A DNA stretch of 64,000 bases from an uncultured Acidobacteriia bacterium (GCA_903828455.1 CAIKMJ010000002.1:62001-126000), one strand, 5' to 3'; counted from the stretch's first letter, positions 55,609-64,000 are shown. Numbers and translations: made by a program. The notes: generated by a model from the sequence alone, not told the origin.

Positions 55609-55661
55609 AAAGACCTTGCGCGAAAGACCTTGCGCAATGACAGTGCGCAAAGCCCGTGCGC
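55609..55661. repeat. Degenerate 13-14-bp intergenic repeats with TGCGC core
   Basis: The 13-bp sequence AAAGACCTTGCGC occurs at 55609-55621 and again at 55623-55635. TGCGC cores then recur at 55644-55648 and 55657-55661, so the spacing is 14, 13 and 13 bp. They lie in the 296-bp region between the flippase start and the second acyltransferase, which contains no other gene. Their function is unknown; they may be binding sites or a decayed repeat. Confidence 0.65.
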
Positions 55662-55779
55662 GAAAAATCCGGCTATCGCCCTTTCTTGCTATCATGATGT
55701 GGTTTGACCGGGAACCGGAGCGACGGCGGCACCTCGCCACCCCGCTCGGCCCGAAATATACTCGGCGCACCCGACTGCT

Positions 55780-56868
55780 TTGAACTCCCCGAGGAATGCG
55801 GCACCCGATTCCGGCCTGACGCCAGGCGGCAACCCGGCCGAACCCGGAACCCTGACCTGGTCCGGCCCCGAAATCCCGTCGCTCTACGGCCTTCGCGGTC
55901 TGGCTGCGTTCACCGTCGTGCTGTCCCATCTGGGCCTCGCGGCCTTCAACGCCAACTACGCCGTCATCTGTTTCTTCGTACTGTCCGGCTTCCTGATCAC
56001 CCATCTGCTCCTCCGCGAGTTTGACCGGACCGGCGACATTTCCCTCCGCCAGTTTTATACCCGCCGCGCGCTGCGCATTTTCCCCGCGTTCTACGGATAC
56101 GCCGCCTGTTACATCGCCGGTCGCCTGGTGGTCCGTCTGCCCATCGATTGGCCCACGCTGATCTCCTGTCTCACCTACACGAGCAACTACTACTTCGCCT
56201 TCAGCGGCCAGCCGCTCGCCACCATGATCCACGCCTGGTCGCTGGCCGTTGAAGAACAGTTCTACCTGCTCTGGCCACTGATCGTGTGGCGCCTCCACGG
56301 CAACCGCCCCCTCATGATGAAGATCCTCGCCGCCACCATCGCAGCCGTCTGGATCTACCGCTGGATCGCCGTCCTTTACGCCTTCGACGGCACCTACATC
56401 TTCTGCGCCTTCGAAACGCGCGCCGACGCCCTCGCCATCGGCTGCCTGATCGCCGTCGCCAGCCGTGAGCGCTGCCTGCCTCGCTGGGTGATCGAAGCCA
56501 GGTGGCTTGCGGCCATCGCCATCGTTGCCGTGATTCTCGCCTCGGCGCTCGTGATCAACGGTCCCCGCTATTCGTGGTCGCTGGTGGCTGTTGCGTTCGC
56601 CGTGATCCTGATCCAGTCGGTAGCCCACGCCCGCACCCGCTGGTACCGGTTTCTGAACTCCCGGCTCCTGCATGCACTCGGAGTCATCTCTTACTCGCTC
56701 TACCTCTATCACCCGTTTTCCAACCGCCTGCCGGGCAAGCTGCACACGCTCCCCATCGGCGTCGCCTTCGCCCTTCTGCTGGCTACAGCTTCTTACTGGA
56801 TCGTGGAAAGACCGTTCCTCACGCTCAAAGACCGCCTGTCGAAAGCGCACCGCCCGGCCGCGGGTTAG
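55780..56868 (+). CDS. Second Acyltransferase_3 family (OafA-like) membrane acyltransferase
   Basis: 362 residues; TTG at 55780 is the best start seen, but the first 35 residues are low in complexity and the true start is uncertain. The family opening SLYGLRGLAAFTVVLSHLGL contains the catalytic His in VLSHLG, and HAWSLAVEEQFYLLWPLIV is the second hallmark. About ten helices. Like the gene at 52780 it would acylate the locus glycan or lipid-linked precursor. It is convergent with the methyltransferase gene, 30 bp away. Confidence 0.83.
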   Translation: MNSPRNAAPDSGLTPGGNPAEPGTLTWSGPEIPSLYGLRGLAAFTVVLSHLGLAAFNANYAVICFFVLSGFLITHLLLREFDRTGDISLRQFYTRRALRIFPAFYGYAACYIAGRLVVRLPIDWPTLISCLTYTSNYYFAFSGQPLATMIHAWSLAVEEQFYLLWPLIVWRLHGNRPLMMKILAATIAAVWIYRWIAVLYAFDGTYIFCAFETRADALAIGCLIAVASRERCLPRWVIEARWLAAIAIVAVILASALVINGPRYSWSLVAVAFAVILIQSVAHARTRWYRFLNSRLLHALGVISYSLYLYHPFSNRLPGKLHTLPIGVAFALLLATASYWIVERPFLTLKDRLSKAHRPAAG

Positions 56869-56898
56869 CCCGCAGGCGGCGCTCCGTGCTGCCCGCGG

Positions 56899-57633
56899 CT
56901 ACTCCGCGAAAATCATCATCGAATTGCCGCCCAGCAGCCTCGCCGACAGCCGCGGGTCCAGCATATTGAGCGGCCGGCGGAACACGTTGGCCAGCTTCGT
57001 CTTGATACTCCCGGTCGGCACCGACGTCGCCCCCTCCGTCAGAAACCAGTCGATCACCCGATAGCCCGAATGCTCCAGCGTCTTCAGCGCCGTCTCCATC
57101 GTGAATATGTGCAGATGCCCAACCGTCTCCCAGGAATTACGCCCCCGCAGGATCGCGCTCACGTGCGCATCGAGCGGTATGTGCAGGATTGTTCGGCGAG
57201 CCTTTTTCCTCGTCTCCCGCAGGAACGCGAAGCAGTCCTCAACGTGCTCCACAACATCCATCACCAGCGCCAGATCGTACGTCTGCCCATCGTCGAACGC
57301 ACTGCCCAGCACGAACCGGACGTTCGTATCGCCGAAGTGCCGCAGGCTGATTTCATGCGCCTGCGGGCTGATCTCGTAACCGGTGTATTCATTGCCCGCC
57401 GGCAGCCCCTTCCCGAGTTCCACCAGGATGCCGCCGGCGCCGCAGCCGATCTCACAAATCGTCTTCGGCTGAAATTCCGGATGCCTCGCCAGCATCTTCA
57501 GAATCCAGCCGGCCTTGTACGGCGAATCTTCCAGATGCCACGCCCCGCCGGTCTTCGACAGGTAGGCTCCGTCCGTGTAAATACTCTGGCCTTCAGTGCT
57601 CAAATGATTCCGGATTTCTGCCGCCCCGGCCAA
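56899..57633 (-). CDS. Class I SAM-dependent methyltransferase
   Basis: 244 residues from a TTG at 57633; a stop lies a few codons upstream and no ATG occurs in the early frame. Motif I is ICEIGCGAGGILVELGKGL, and the motif near LVMDVVEHVEDCFAFL acts as post-motif II. HIPLDAHVSAILRG and HLHIFTMETALKTLEHSGYRV (partly quoted) match methyltransferase-11/12-type enzymes in glycan clusters. It probably modifies a sugar or its lipid carrier. It lies 154 bp from the GT4 gene on the same strand. Confidence 0.8.
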   Translation of the reverse strand: MAGAAEIRNHLSTEGQSIYTDGAYLSKTGGAWHLEDSPYKAGWILKMLARHPEFQPKTICEIGCGAGGILVELGKGLPAGNEYTGYEISPQAHEISLRHFGDTNVRFVLGSAFDDGQTYDLALVMDVVEHVEDCFAFLRETRKKARRTILHIPLDAHVSAILRGRNSWETVGHLHIFTMETALKTLEHSGYRVIDWFLTEGATSVPTGSIKTKLANVFRRPLNMLDPRLSARLLGGNSMMIFAE

Positions 57634-57787
57634 TCGGCCCGCGACGCTTTTGTCCTGAGTTTAATACGGGACCGGCCCCGGTATTCGGGCTAACCGGCCG
57701 CCGCCCCGACCGCCCTGGTTCCGATCGGCGGCATCGGCGCGCTCAGATCCTCCCCCGCGCCAGAGCACCTTCTTCGGTCCGCGGAAT

Positions 57788-59194
57788 TTATCCGGCAACA
57801 GACCGCGCCGCTGTGCCCGCCTTCCGGCGGTACATTGCCGGCTTGGTCGCCTTTACCGGGTCCTCCACCTTGACCGTGTCCTCCACCTTCACCGCGTCCT
57901 CAACCATGCGCGCGAACTCCCGGACGTAGGTTTTCTCATCCAGTTCGCTGTGCGCCCTGGCGAAACCTGCTTCGCCCATGCGCCGCCGCAGTTCCGCATC
58001 CGCAAGCAACTGCCGCAGCCGCCGGGCCAGCGCAGCACTGTCCCCGGCGGAAAACAGAAAACCATTTTCGCCATCCCGCACCAGATGCGGCGTCCCGCCG
58101 ATGTCCGACCCGATTACGGGCAAACCCGCCGCCATGCCTTCGATCAGAGCGCGGGAAAGACCTTCGCTGCGGCTCGGCAACACCATCGCCGTCGCGCCTT
58201 CCACAATCTTCAGCGCTTCCGGATTAGGCCTCGCGCGCAGGAACTCGATCCGCGGGCAATCCCCCGCGACGGCCTTCAATTCGTCGAGATCCGGATAATA
58301 GCCGAGCAGCTTCAGCTTCACCTCCGGAAATTCGCCGGCAAGTTCAGCGAAAGCTCTCGCCAGCAAGTCCGCCCCTTTCAAATACCAGGGCGCCCCGACC
58401 ATCAGGACGAATCGCTCCTGCGCCTCCCGGTTCGGATTCCGCCGGATGACCGAAACCGGCACGAAATCATGGAACACCGAATTTCGTACATTGCGCAGCA
58501 GCGCGTATTTGCTCGTCTGGTCGGGATACAGGAAGTGGGCCCGGTCCGCAACGAACATCGACACGTGCAGACACAGATCGGAGTAAGCCTTCATGATCCG
58601 CGCGCGCACTCCCGGCCGCTCCCGTTCCGCAATGTAATTCAGCTGCGGGCTCGTGACCACCTCGACCACGAGGCGTGCCCCCGTCAGCAGTTTCAGCGCG
58701 ACCCCCATCACGCCCGTCGTCATATGCGAATACGCAACAATGCATTCAAAACGCCGCTCCCGGTGCAGTTCGAGGCCCTTGCGCACGTAGAAACTGAATG
58801 TCCTGACCCGCTCCCGAAGTCCGCGGTTCAGGGAACTCAGCCGCCAGTGGTACCGAAAACTGCCCACACTGTAAACCGGATAAGACCCCGGCCCGAACAC
58901 CGCCTCAACTTCGGACGGCTTCTCGAACCAGACGGGCTGCAGCACATCTCCTTCCAGCACCTCCGACAGGTGCGCGAAGCGGTCCATACGCCGGTCCGTT
59001 GGCGGCGGAACAAGTGTCGAGTGGATATAAAGAATTCGGCGCCGAACGCGCCGCTCACGGCTCTCCGGACCCCGGTGCCCTTCCGCCACAATCGCGTCCG
59101 GCCCTCGGGACGAAAAGCGCGTCGACTTCCGCGCGACCGCTGCGAGACTGAGCAAAATGCCGGAAACCGCGCGGAGGATGTGGTTCAGTGTCAT
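57788..59194 (-). CDS. GT4-type glycosyltransferase (paralog A)
   Basis: 468 residues from the ATG at 59194; a longer frame to 59311 overlaps the neighbouring paralog. The N-terminal domain begins with RRILYIHSTLVPPPTDRRMD at about residue 52, after a basic leader. The C-terminal donor-binding domain has VGAPWYLKGADLLARAF, VLPSRSEGLSRALIEGMAAG and PVIGSDIGGTPHLVRDGENG, the standard GT4 EX7E-like region. The C-terminus has a VEDxVK repeat. It is a clear paralog of the gene at 59274: both share HMTTG and GSYPVY blocks at matching places. It probably adds sugars to the repeat unit in the cytoplasm. Confidence 0.86.
   Translation of the reverse strand: MTLNHILRAVSGILLSLAAVARKSTRFSSRGPDAIVAEGHRGPESRERRVRRRILYIHSTLVPPPTDRRMDRFAHLSEVLEGDVLQPVWFEKPSEVEAVFGPGSYPVYSVGSFRYHWRLSSLNRGLRERVRTFSFYVRKGLELHRERRFECIVAYSHMTTGVMGVALKLLTGARLVVEVVTSPQLNYIAERERPGVRARIMKAYSDLCLHVSMFVADRAHFLYPDQTSKYALLRNVRNSVFHDFVPVSVIRRNPNREAQERFVLMVGAPWYLKGADLLARAFAELAGEFPEVKLKLLGYYPDLDELKAVAGDCPRIEFLRARPNPEALKIVEGATAMVLPSRSEGLSRALIEGMAAGLPVIGSDIGGTPHLVRDGENGFLFSAGDSAALARRLRQLLADAELRRRMGEAGFARAHSELDEKTYVREFARMVEDAVKVEDTVKVEDPVKATKPAMYRRKAGTAARSVAG
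57851..57904 (-). repeat. Three 18-bp coding tandem repeats (VED[ATP]VK)
   Basis: Three adjacent 18-bp units at 57851-57868, 57869-57886 and 57887-57904 encode VEDPVK, VEDTVK and VEDAVK in the C-terminal tail of the GT4 paralog A. The paralog B tail lacks them. The repeat is acidic/basic alternating and looks like a recent local expansion. Confidence 0.85.
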
Positions 59195-59273
59195 CTGGAA
59201 GCCGGGCGACGCGTTACCCAGGTCCAGATAGTGGGCGGAAATCAGGAATTTCTCAAAAAAAAATTGCGGCTTT

Positions 59274-60461
59274 CTACTGCGGTGCCACCCGAGCCACCGG
59301 CGCTCCTTCAACCGTGAGCCGGATCATGGCGGAAAACTCGCGGATATACGCCTTTTCATCCATCAGCGCGCGGGCCCGCGTATAACCGGCGTCGCCCATC
59401 CGACTCCGCAGTTCCGGATCCCGCAGCATCCTGCGCAGCGCATCCGCCAGCGCCCCGGCGTCTTCCGGCGGAACCAGCAGGCCGTTTTCCTCATGCCGGA
59501 CCAGCACCGGTATCCCGCCCAGATCGGCCCCGATCAGCGGCACCCCCGCCGCCATGCCCTCCAGCAACACGCGCGACAATCCCTCGCAGCGGCTCGGCGC
59601 TGCAAGCACCGTCGACCCCGCGATCATCTTCAGCGCTTCCGGGTGCGGCCGGGGGCCCAGAATTTCGATACGCTCCGACCCGCCCGTCATGGCCTTCAAT
59701 TCCGCCCCGTCCGGATAAAAGCCCATGATCCGAAGCTTCACATCGGGAAACTCAGCGGCGACCTCAAGGAACGCCCTCACCAGCAGATCGGCGCCCTTCA
59801 GATACCAGGGGGCTCCCACCAGCAGAATGTAACGCTCCCGCTTCTCGCGCTCTTCGTCCCGTTGAATGGCGGCAACCGGCACAAATTCGTGGAATACCGA
59901 GTTGCGAATCTTTCGCAGCAGCCGGTATGCTCCCGTCTGGTTTGGATAAAGAAAATGCGCCCGGTCGGCGAGGAACATCGAAAGGTGGAGGCAGACGTCC
60001 GAGTAAAGCTTCATCGCCCGCTCGCGCAGCGTTGGCTTCGCGCTGTGGCTGATATAGACATGCTCCGGACTCGTCACGATCTCGATGATCAGCTTGGCAC
60101 CGGTCAGCAGCTTGATCGCTCCCGCCAGCAGCCCGGTGGTCATGTGGGAATACGCAACGATGCAGTCGAACTTCCGCTCCCGGTACAGTTCCACGCCCTT
60201 GCCCAGGTAAAAACGGAAAGTCGCCAGCCGCTGCCGCACGCCGCGATGGGGCGAGCCGAGAAACCAGTGGTAACGGAACCGGCCCACGGTGTACACCGGA
60301 TACGAACCGGGCCCGAACATCGCCTCCACCTCGGCCGGCGTCTGAAACCAGATGGGCTGCAGTACATCGCCTTCCAGTTCCGCGGACAGCAGATGGAAGC
60401 GGTCCGTCTGCAGGTCCGTCGGTGGCGGCTGCAGGGTGGAGTGCACGTAAAGGATTCGCAT
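59274..60461 (-). CDS. GT4-type glycosyltransferase (paralog B)
   Basis: 395 residues from the ATG at 60461, starting directly with MRILYVHSTLQPPPTDLQTD. A longer frame to 60551 would enter the Wzy-like gene and is rejected. Domain order and motifs match paralog A: FGPGSYPVYTVGRFRYHW, IVAYSHMTTGLL, LLVGAPWYLKGADLLVRAF and APSRCEGLSRVLLEGMAAGV. The two genes are a tandem duplication with about 80 bp between A's ATG and B's stop. Different substrate specificity is likely, since both are maintained. It lies 44 bp after the Wzy-like gene. Confidence 0.88.
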   Translation of the reverse strand: MRILYVHSTLQPPPTDLQTDRFHLLSAELEGDVLQPIWFQTPAEVEAMFGPGSYPVYTVGRFRYHWFLGSPHRGVRQRLATFRFYLGKGVELYRERKFDCIVAYSHMTTGLLAGAIKLLTGAKLIIEIVTSPEHVYISHSAKPTLRERAMKLYSDVCLHLSMFLADRAHFLYPNQTGAYRLLRKIRNSVFHEFVPVAAIQRDEEREKRERYILLVGAPWYLKGADLLVRAFLEVAAEFPDVKLRIMGFYPDGAELKAMTGGSERIEILGPRPHPEALKMIAGSTVLAAPSRCEGLSRVLLEGMAAGVPLIGADLGGIPVLVRHEENGLLVPPEDAGALADALRRMLRDPELRSRMGDAGYTRARALMDEKAYIREFSAMIRLTVEGAPVARVAPQ

Positions 60462-60505
60462 GCTCTGAGTGTCGGGCGGAGCGCCGGAGTGTCGGGCAGC
60501 CGCTG

Positions 60506-62074
60506 CTAAGTCAGGCGCCGCTGTTGCAGCGGGAACGGCTGACCGTTCCATCCCGCCCCGCGCCGAACCGGTTGCGGGAGCGGGGACGCGGGTACCGGCG
60601 CGGCCAGTTCAATGTCGGCGGCCGCCCTCAGGGCAATCGCCACTCCGATCATCGCCGGCAGGTAGAACCGGTAAGCATTGGAAAGAAACACAATGGTCAC
60701 CACATATCCGGTCATCGCCAACAGATAACAGAAAGCCGCGTTGGTAATTTCCACGTGCCCGGCCAGTTTGGCCTTTTTATAAACCTTGCTCACCGAACCG
60801 TACGCATAGCCGATGCCCAGAACGAAAAATATCAGCGCCGGCACTCCGCACTCGCTGGAAACCTCGGTAAACGCGTTATGCGTCTCATGCCAGTTTCCGA
60901 CCTGACCGGCCGCCACCGCATGCCCGCCTTCGTAGTTGGAAAACTGCCCCATGCCGACGCCCAGCAGTGGATGCTCCATCGTGAAAATCAGGCTCTGCCG
61001 CAGCAGATATTCGCGCGAATCCCTCGATTCCCCGGCCTCCTGGTTCAGCGTTGCGTTCGCCGACTCCGCACCGAATAATGTCGCCAGACGATCCGCCGCT
61101 CCGCCGCTCACAAGAATCGGGATCGCGATAGCCAACAGTCCAGTCGCCGCCATCGTGATCATCCGCTGTTTGGCGGACCCCCGGAACAGCACGAATAAAA
61201 ACATGGCAGCCAAAGCGATCAGCGCGCCCCGCGACCCCGTTGCCAGAACGATCCTCGCCCCGTAGGCAATCGGGAGCAACATGGAATAGCGCACGAACGA
61301 GTTTCGCTTCTTGTCCATCGCGATGAACAGGATGAACGGCAGCAAAAGAATGACGTGGCTGGCCAGATCGTTGGAATTCCCCACCGTCGTGGTCGTGTCG
61401 CCCATAGTCAGGCGCCCCTCCACGTCCGGCTTGGCGAGAACGGCTGCGGCCCCGATAAAGCAAATTCCGGAAAAGCCCACCAGCGACACCAGCGAACGCA
61501 CCGCGCTCCATTCCGTCGTCAGCCCGCCAACCACGAAAAGCAGCGGAAACGCGAACAGCGTGTAGAGCTTCAGATCCTCGAACGAGCCGCCCGCCCAGGT
61601 ACTCCCCGGCAGCGACAAAATCATGCACACGAAAAACCCGGTCCACATCCGTGCGGCGCGATCCTGATATGTCCGGCCGATCGCCCCCGTCACCAGGGCG
61701 CCAAGAATCGCGGGCGGTCCCACCACATAGAGCAAATACGTGTTGGCCTGCAGCCAGACGTAGAGCAATTCCGGCAGCACGGTCAGCCGCACGAACAGCA
61801 TCGCCAGCCCCGCGCGAAACGCCATCTTACGCAATCCGGCGTGCTCGTCGGCTTTTTCCTCCGCGACCTTCACCCCGGGCGCGAGGTATTGGTTCGGACG
61901 CTGCTGCCCAACCGGCCGGAAGCCTGGCGTCGACACCGGCCGCTGCGATACAGGACGCTGCGATACAGGTCGCTGCGATACAGGACGCTGCGGCGCCGGG
62001 CGCTGTGGCAAAGTGCCGGCCCCCGCCCGGGCTGGCGGCGGGTAGGGATAATCCGAATTCAGCATTCGACCCAT
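60506..62074 (-). CDS. O-antigen ligase/polymerase (Wzy_C/WaaL-like)
   Basis: 522 residues. A proline-rich N-terminal tail with five RP-containing repeats (QRPVS, see the repeat entry) and about 12 membrane helices follow. The large periplasmic loop contains EHPLLGVGMGQFSNYEGG and WHETHNAFTEVSSECG, the HxxxN-type Wzy_C signature. It would polymerise or ligate lipid-linked repeat units exported by the flippase. An ATG at 62065 is an alternative start. It heads the minus-strand run Wzy-like, GT4-B, GT4-A, methyltransferase. Confidence 0.85.
   Translation of the reverse strand: MGRMLNSDYPYPPPARAGAGTLPQRPAPQRPVSQRPVSQRPVSQRPVSTPGFRPVGQQRPNQYLAPGVKVAEEKADEHAGLRKMAFRAGLAMLFVRLTVLPELLYVWLQANTYLLYVVGPPAILGALVTGAIGRTYQDRAARMWTGFFVCMILSLPGSTWAGGSFEDLKLYTLFAFPLLFVVGGLTTEWSAVRSLVSLVGFSGICFIGAAAVLAKPDVEGRLTMGDTTTTVGNSNDLASHVILLLPFILFIAMDKKRNSFVRYSMLLPIAYGARIVLATGSRGALIALAAMFLFVLFRGSAKQRMITMAATGLLAIAIPILVSGGAADRLATLFGAESANATLNQEAGESRDSREYLLRQSLIFTMEHPLLGVGMGQFSNYEGGHAVAAGQVGNWHETHNAFTEVSSECGVPALIFFVLGIGYAYGSVSKVYKKAKLAGHVEITNAAFCYLLAMTGYVVTIVFLSNAYRFYLPAMIGVAIALRAAADIELAAPVPASPLPQPVRRGAGWNGQPFPLQQRRLT
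61941..62000 (-). repeat. 15-bp coding tandem repeats (QRPVS) in the Wzy-like gene
   Basis: Three near-perfect units, CGCTGCGATACAGGA/T on the plus strand, occupy 61941-61955, 61956-61970 and 61971-61985, followed by a degenerate one at 61986-62000. On the coding strand they give QRPVS or QRPAP. They lie in the cytoplasmic N-terminal tail before the first membrane helix. Confidence 0.9.
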
Positions 62075-62211
62075 TGCTTGTATGATAGCGCCAGCCGCCT
62101 GACTCCCCTATCCCCCGCCACGGCCTATGGTACTGGAGCCAAAGACGCTCTCCCCTGCCCGATCCCGCCCGTCCTCCGGTCGGATCTTTCCGAACCCGCC
62201 AGCCGCCCGCC

Positions 62212-63999
62212 CTACTGCGCCGACGGTCCGCTCAAGAGATCCGGATCCGTCTGCGACACCACATCGCCGGTCGACGACAGATACCGGATCTGGTACCAGT
62301 GCGTCCCCTGACGATCATCCACCGTCACCGCGCAAGGTGAAGTATTCCCGCACTGGTACGTTGCCTGCGCCCCGGATGGAGCCGTCACCAGAATCGCGGC
62401 GTTCGCCGCCACCCCCGGGTCGAGGCTGACGTACACCGTCCGGTTCTGCGCCGGCGCCACACCGCCCACCCGGACCGCCGGCCACTGGTGCGCCATGCCA
62501 ATTCCGAAAAAGAACCCCGGCCACTTGTAGATCGACATCGCAATATCGTCGAGGTTGCTCGCCGTAATTCCATCGGAAAAATAGCCGCTTGCCGTGAGCC
62601 CCGGCGCGCCGTACGCGGCCCCGTAAAACAAATCTCCAAGGTTCCTGTTTGCCTCCGTCGGATTCCCCAGATACATCACGCTCATCGCGTTCTGCGCTTC
62701 CGCGTTGCGCGCTCTCGCCTGCGTCGCGGCCGGCCCGTTGTAACTGTTCTCAATGCATCCGATCGTCCGGTACTGCACATCGGTAATTCCGCTTTCGGTC
62801 GCCACCGGCTCGCACATGGGAAAGCCGCGTCCGTAGAAAATCCCCTTGGTCGCCGGGTCGAATCCCGTCGTCCCCACCCAGCTCGCGATCGCCTGATCCA
62901 GCGCCTGATATGGCGCATAAGTTTGTCCGGCGATTCTCATCTGCAGCGCCTTGATTCCCGCCATGAACGGCTGCGTCCCGCGCCCCACCAGATTGTAGAG
63001 CGTGTACGCGAACGTCCCCCCCGCCGATGTCCACGGCCGGTAAAGCTGTATGTGCGTCGAATCGATCAGCGTGCAGCTCGTAATCTGCCCGAAGTTCGCC
63101 GTATCGCCCGGACCCTGCGCAATCGTCAGCGCGTAATTTAAAAAATCGTTATTCTCGATCGACCAGTACACCGTCCCGCTGTCGCCCGGCCACAGTGCCG
63201 CCATCGTCATGCTGCTCGGCGAATTGTAGTCGAACTGCGTGACCAGGTTATACGGGACCCCGCCCATCGTGCCCCCCACCAGCAGCTTGAACGAACCCGC
63301 CGGCGGAACAAACGCGCCCGTCAGCGCCGTCAGCAGCGCCGATCCGCTGCTCGCCGCCGCCGTCCCGTGCGCCGTGCTGTAACACATATTGGAGGGAAAC
63401 GTTCCGTTCAGCGCGGTAACCGTCGTCGACCCCTGCGTCGCCGCCAGCTGCAACGGCCCCGGATTCCAGTAAAACGCGCTGGCAAAGGAATTGTCCGCCC
63501 CCTTGCATCGGTTGTCCCGCGCATACGACGCCCCCGCCACGCCGCTCTGCCAGTTGGCCCGCTGCGCCGGATCCGGATCGAACCGCGCCGCCATCGCCAG
63601 CCAGCTCATCGCGTACGCCGTTTCCCGAAGATCGTCATCGCAGCTGCTCTGCTGCGCAACTCGCAGCCCCCATTGCGCGTACGTGCGCAGGCCGGACCAG
63701 TTGGACGCCCGGTCTCCGTCCAGCACCGCCGCCGCCACCACCCCCGTGATGCTCCGGTTGCGGGGTGCCCCGCCCGCATCGCCCTGCGCGTTCTCCGGAT
63801 AACGCAGCCAGTAATCTTCCACGTTCCGCGCCGAAGTCAGCGCCTGCCGGTAGCCCGAACGGAAATAGAATGCGTAGTGGGCCAGGCCGATGTCATAGAA
63901 GTTGGGTGAAAAGTCCCCCGTGTATCCGAATCCGTCCATGTACGAGTACGAAGCCCCCGCCACCGCCTGGTTCGCATACGCGTTGTCCCATCCCATGTA
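62212..63999 (-). CDS. Large uncharacterised protein, N-terminus beyond the window
   Basis: The frame is open to the edge of the window (the codon before the first ATG at 63996 still reads Tyr), so the protein is incomplete at its N-terminus; at least 595 residues are present. It is rich in Gly, Ala, Ser, Thr, Asn and aromatic residues, typical of an exported protein. Segments such as NVEDYWLRYPENAQGD, TAYAMSWLAMAARFD and ALTIAQGPGDTANFGQITSC alternate helix-like and beta-like character. The last 110 residues (VGGVAPAQNRTVYVSLDPGV) look like an Ig-like beta domain. I recognise no family. Its position after the Wzy-like gene suggests a surface or glycan role. Confidence 0.55.
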   Translation of the reverse strand, partial: YMGWDNAYANQAVAGASYSYMDGFGYTGDFSPNFYDIGLAHYAFYFRSGYRQALTSARNVEDYWLRYPENAQGDAGGAPRNRSITGVVAAAVLDGDRASNWSGLRTYAQWGLRVAQQSSCDDDLRETAYAMSWLAMAARFDPDPAQRANWQSGVAGASYARDNRCKGADNSFASAFYWNPGPLQLAATQGSTTVTALNGTFPSNMCYSTAHGTAAASSGSALLTALTGAFVPPAGSFKLLVGGTMGGVPYNLVTQFDYNSPSSMTMAALWPGDSGTVYWSIENNDFLNYALTIAQGPGDTANFGQITSCTLIDSTHIQLYRPWTSAGGTFAYTLYNLVGRGTQPFMAGIKALQMRIAGQTYAPYQALDQAIASWVGTTGFDPATKGIFYGRGFPMCEPVATESGITDVQYRTIGCIENSYNGPAATQARARNAEAQNAMSVMYLGNPTEANRNLGDLFYGAAYGAPGLTASGYFSDGITASNLDDIAMSIYKWPGFFFGIGMAHQWPAVRVGGVAPAQNRTVYVSLDPGVAANAAILVTAPSGAQATYQCGNTSPCAVTVDDRQGTHWYQIRYLSSTGDVVSQTDPDLLSGPSAQ

Positions 64000-64000
64000 C

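Overview
The window looks like a chromosomal segment of an Acidobacteriota bacterium, most likely the Bryobacterales/Solibacterales (Candidatus Solibacter) lineage. The reasons are: a high-GC genome with strong G/C preference at third codon positions, a C-terminal domain of the kind catalogued as TIGR03437 (Solibacter-type) in the gene at 26009-28048, a TonB-dependent receptor carrying an N-terminal carboxypeptidase-regulatory-like domain, a GH57 glucanase, a SYLF-domain protein and fused MFS/spermidine-synthase-type proteins. This assignment is inference from gene content, with no database search. No rRNA, tRNA, insertion sequence, prophage block or CRISPR array was seen.

Layout. 1-4.8 kb: end of a secreted phosphoesterase, a GH57 glycoside hydrolase, a GT-C membrane glycosyltransferase and a SYLF lipid-binding protein. 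4.9-18.0 kb: a respiratory complex I operon on the minus strand in the order nuoA-C-D-E-F-G-H-J-K-L-M-N. The genes touch or overlap, but nuoB and nuoI are both absent from their expected places. 18.0-20.6 kb: thiS and an MBOAT/SGNH O-acylation pair. 20.8-22.1 kb: a STAS anti-sigma-antagonist, an RsbW-type HATPase and a DUF3467 protein. 22.1-28.1 kb: a second GT-C glycosyltransferase, a frameshifted GNAT remnant, a small cysteine-rich/proline-rich protein with a secreted helical neighbour, a FecR-domain protein, and a beta-propeller-like secreted protein with a pentapeptide repeat. 28.2-36 kb: housekeeping genes (cold-shock protein, thiL, an ORF6N-domain protein, cmk-lysC, a PpiD-like chaperone, DedA and YihY membrane proteins). 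36-48 kb: fused MFS/spermidine synthase, glutaryl-CoA-dehydrogenase-like enzyme, PafA-like phosphatase, TonB receptor, cyaY with an MgtE-N/CBS regulator, and sppA.

48.3-64 kb is a surface-polysaccharide region. It begins with a tightly coupled cassette, FkbH-type HAD protein, free acyl carrier protein, VOC-fold protein and tandem-GNAT protein. It continues with an FkbM methyltransferase, two OafA-type acyltransferases, a Wzx-like flippase, a SAM methyltransferase, two tandem paralogous GT4 glycosyltransferases, a Wzy/WaaL-like O-antigen ligase/polymerase and a large protein cut by the window end. The most interesting hypothesis is that FkbH+ACP makes a glyceryl- (or related hydroxyacyl-) thioester that decorates the glycan, with the VOC and GNAT proteins processing or transferring the acyl group.

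Several short tandem repeats were read directly: 15-bp coding repeats in the beta-propeller protein and in the Wzy-like protein, an 18-bp coding repeat in a GT4 gene, and about 14-bp noncoding repeats in two intergenic regions of the polysaccharide locus.
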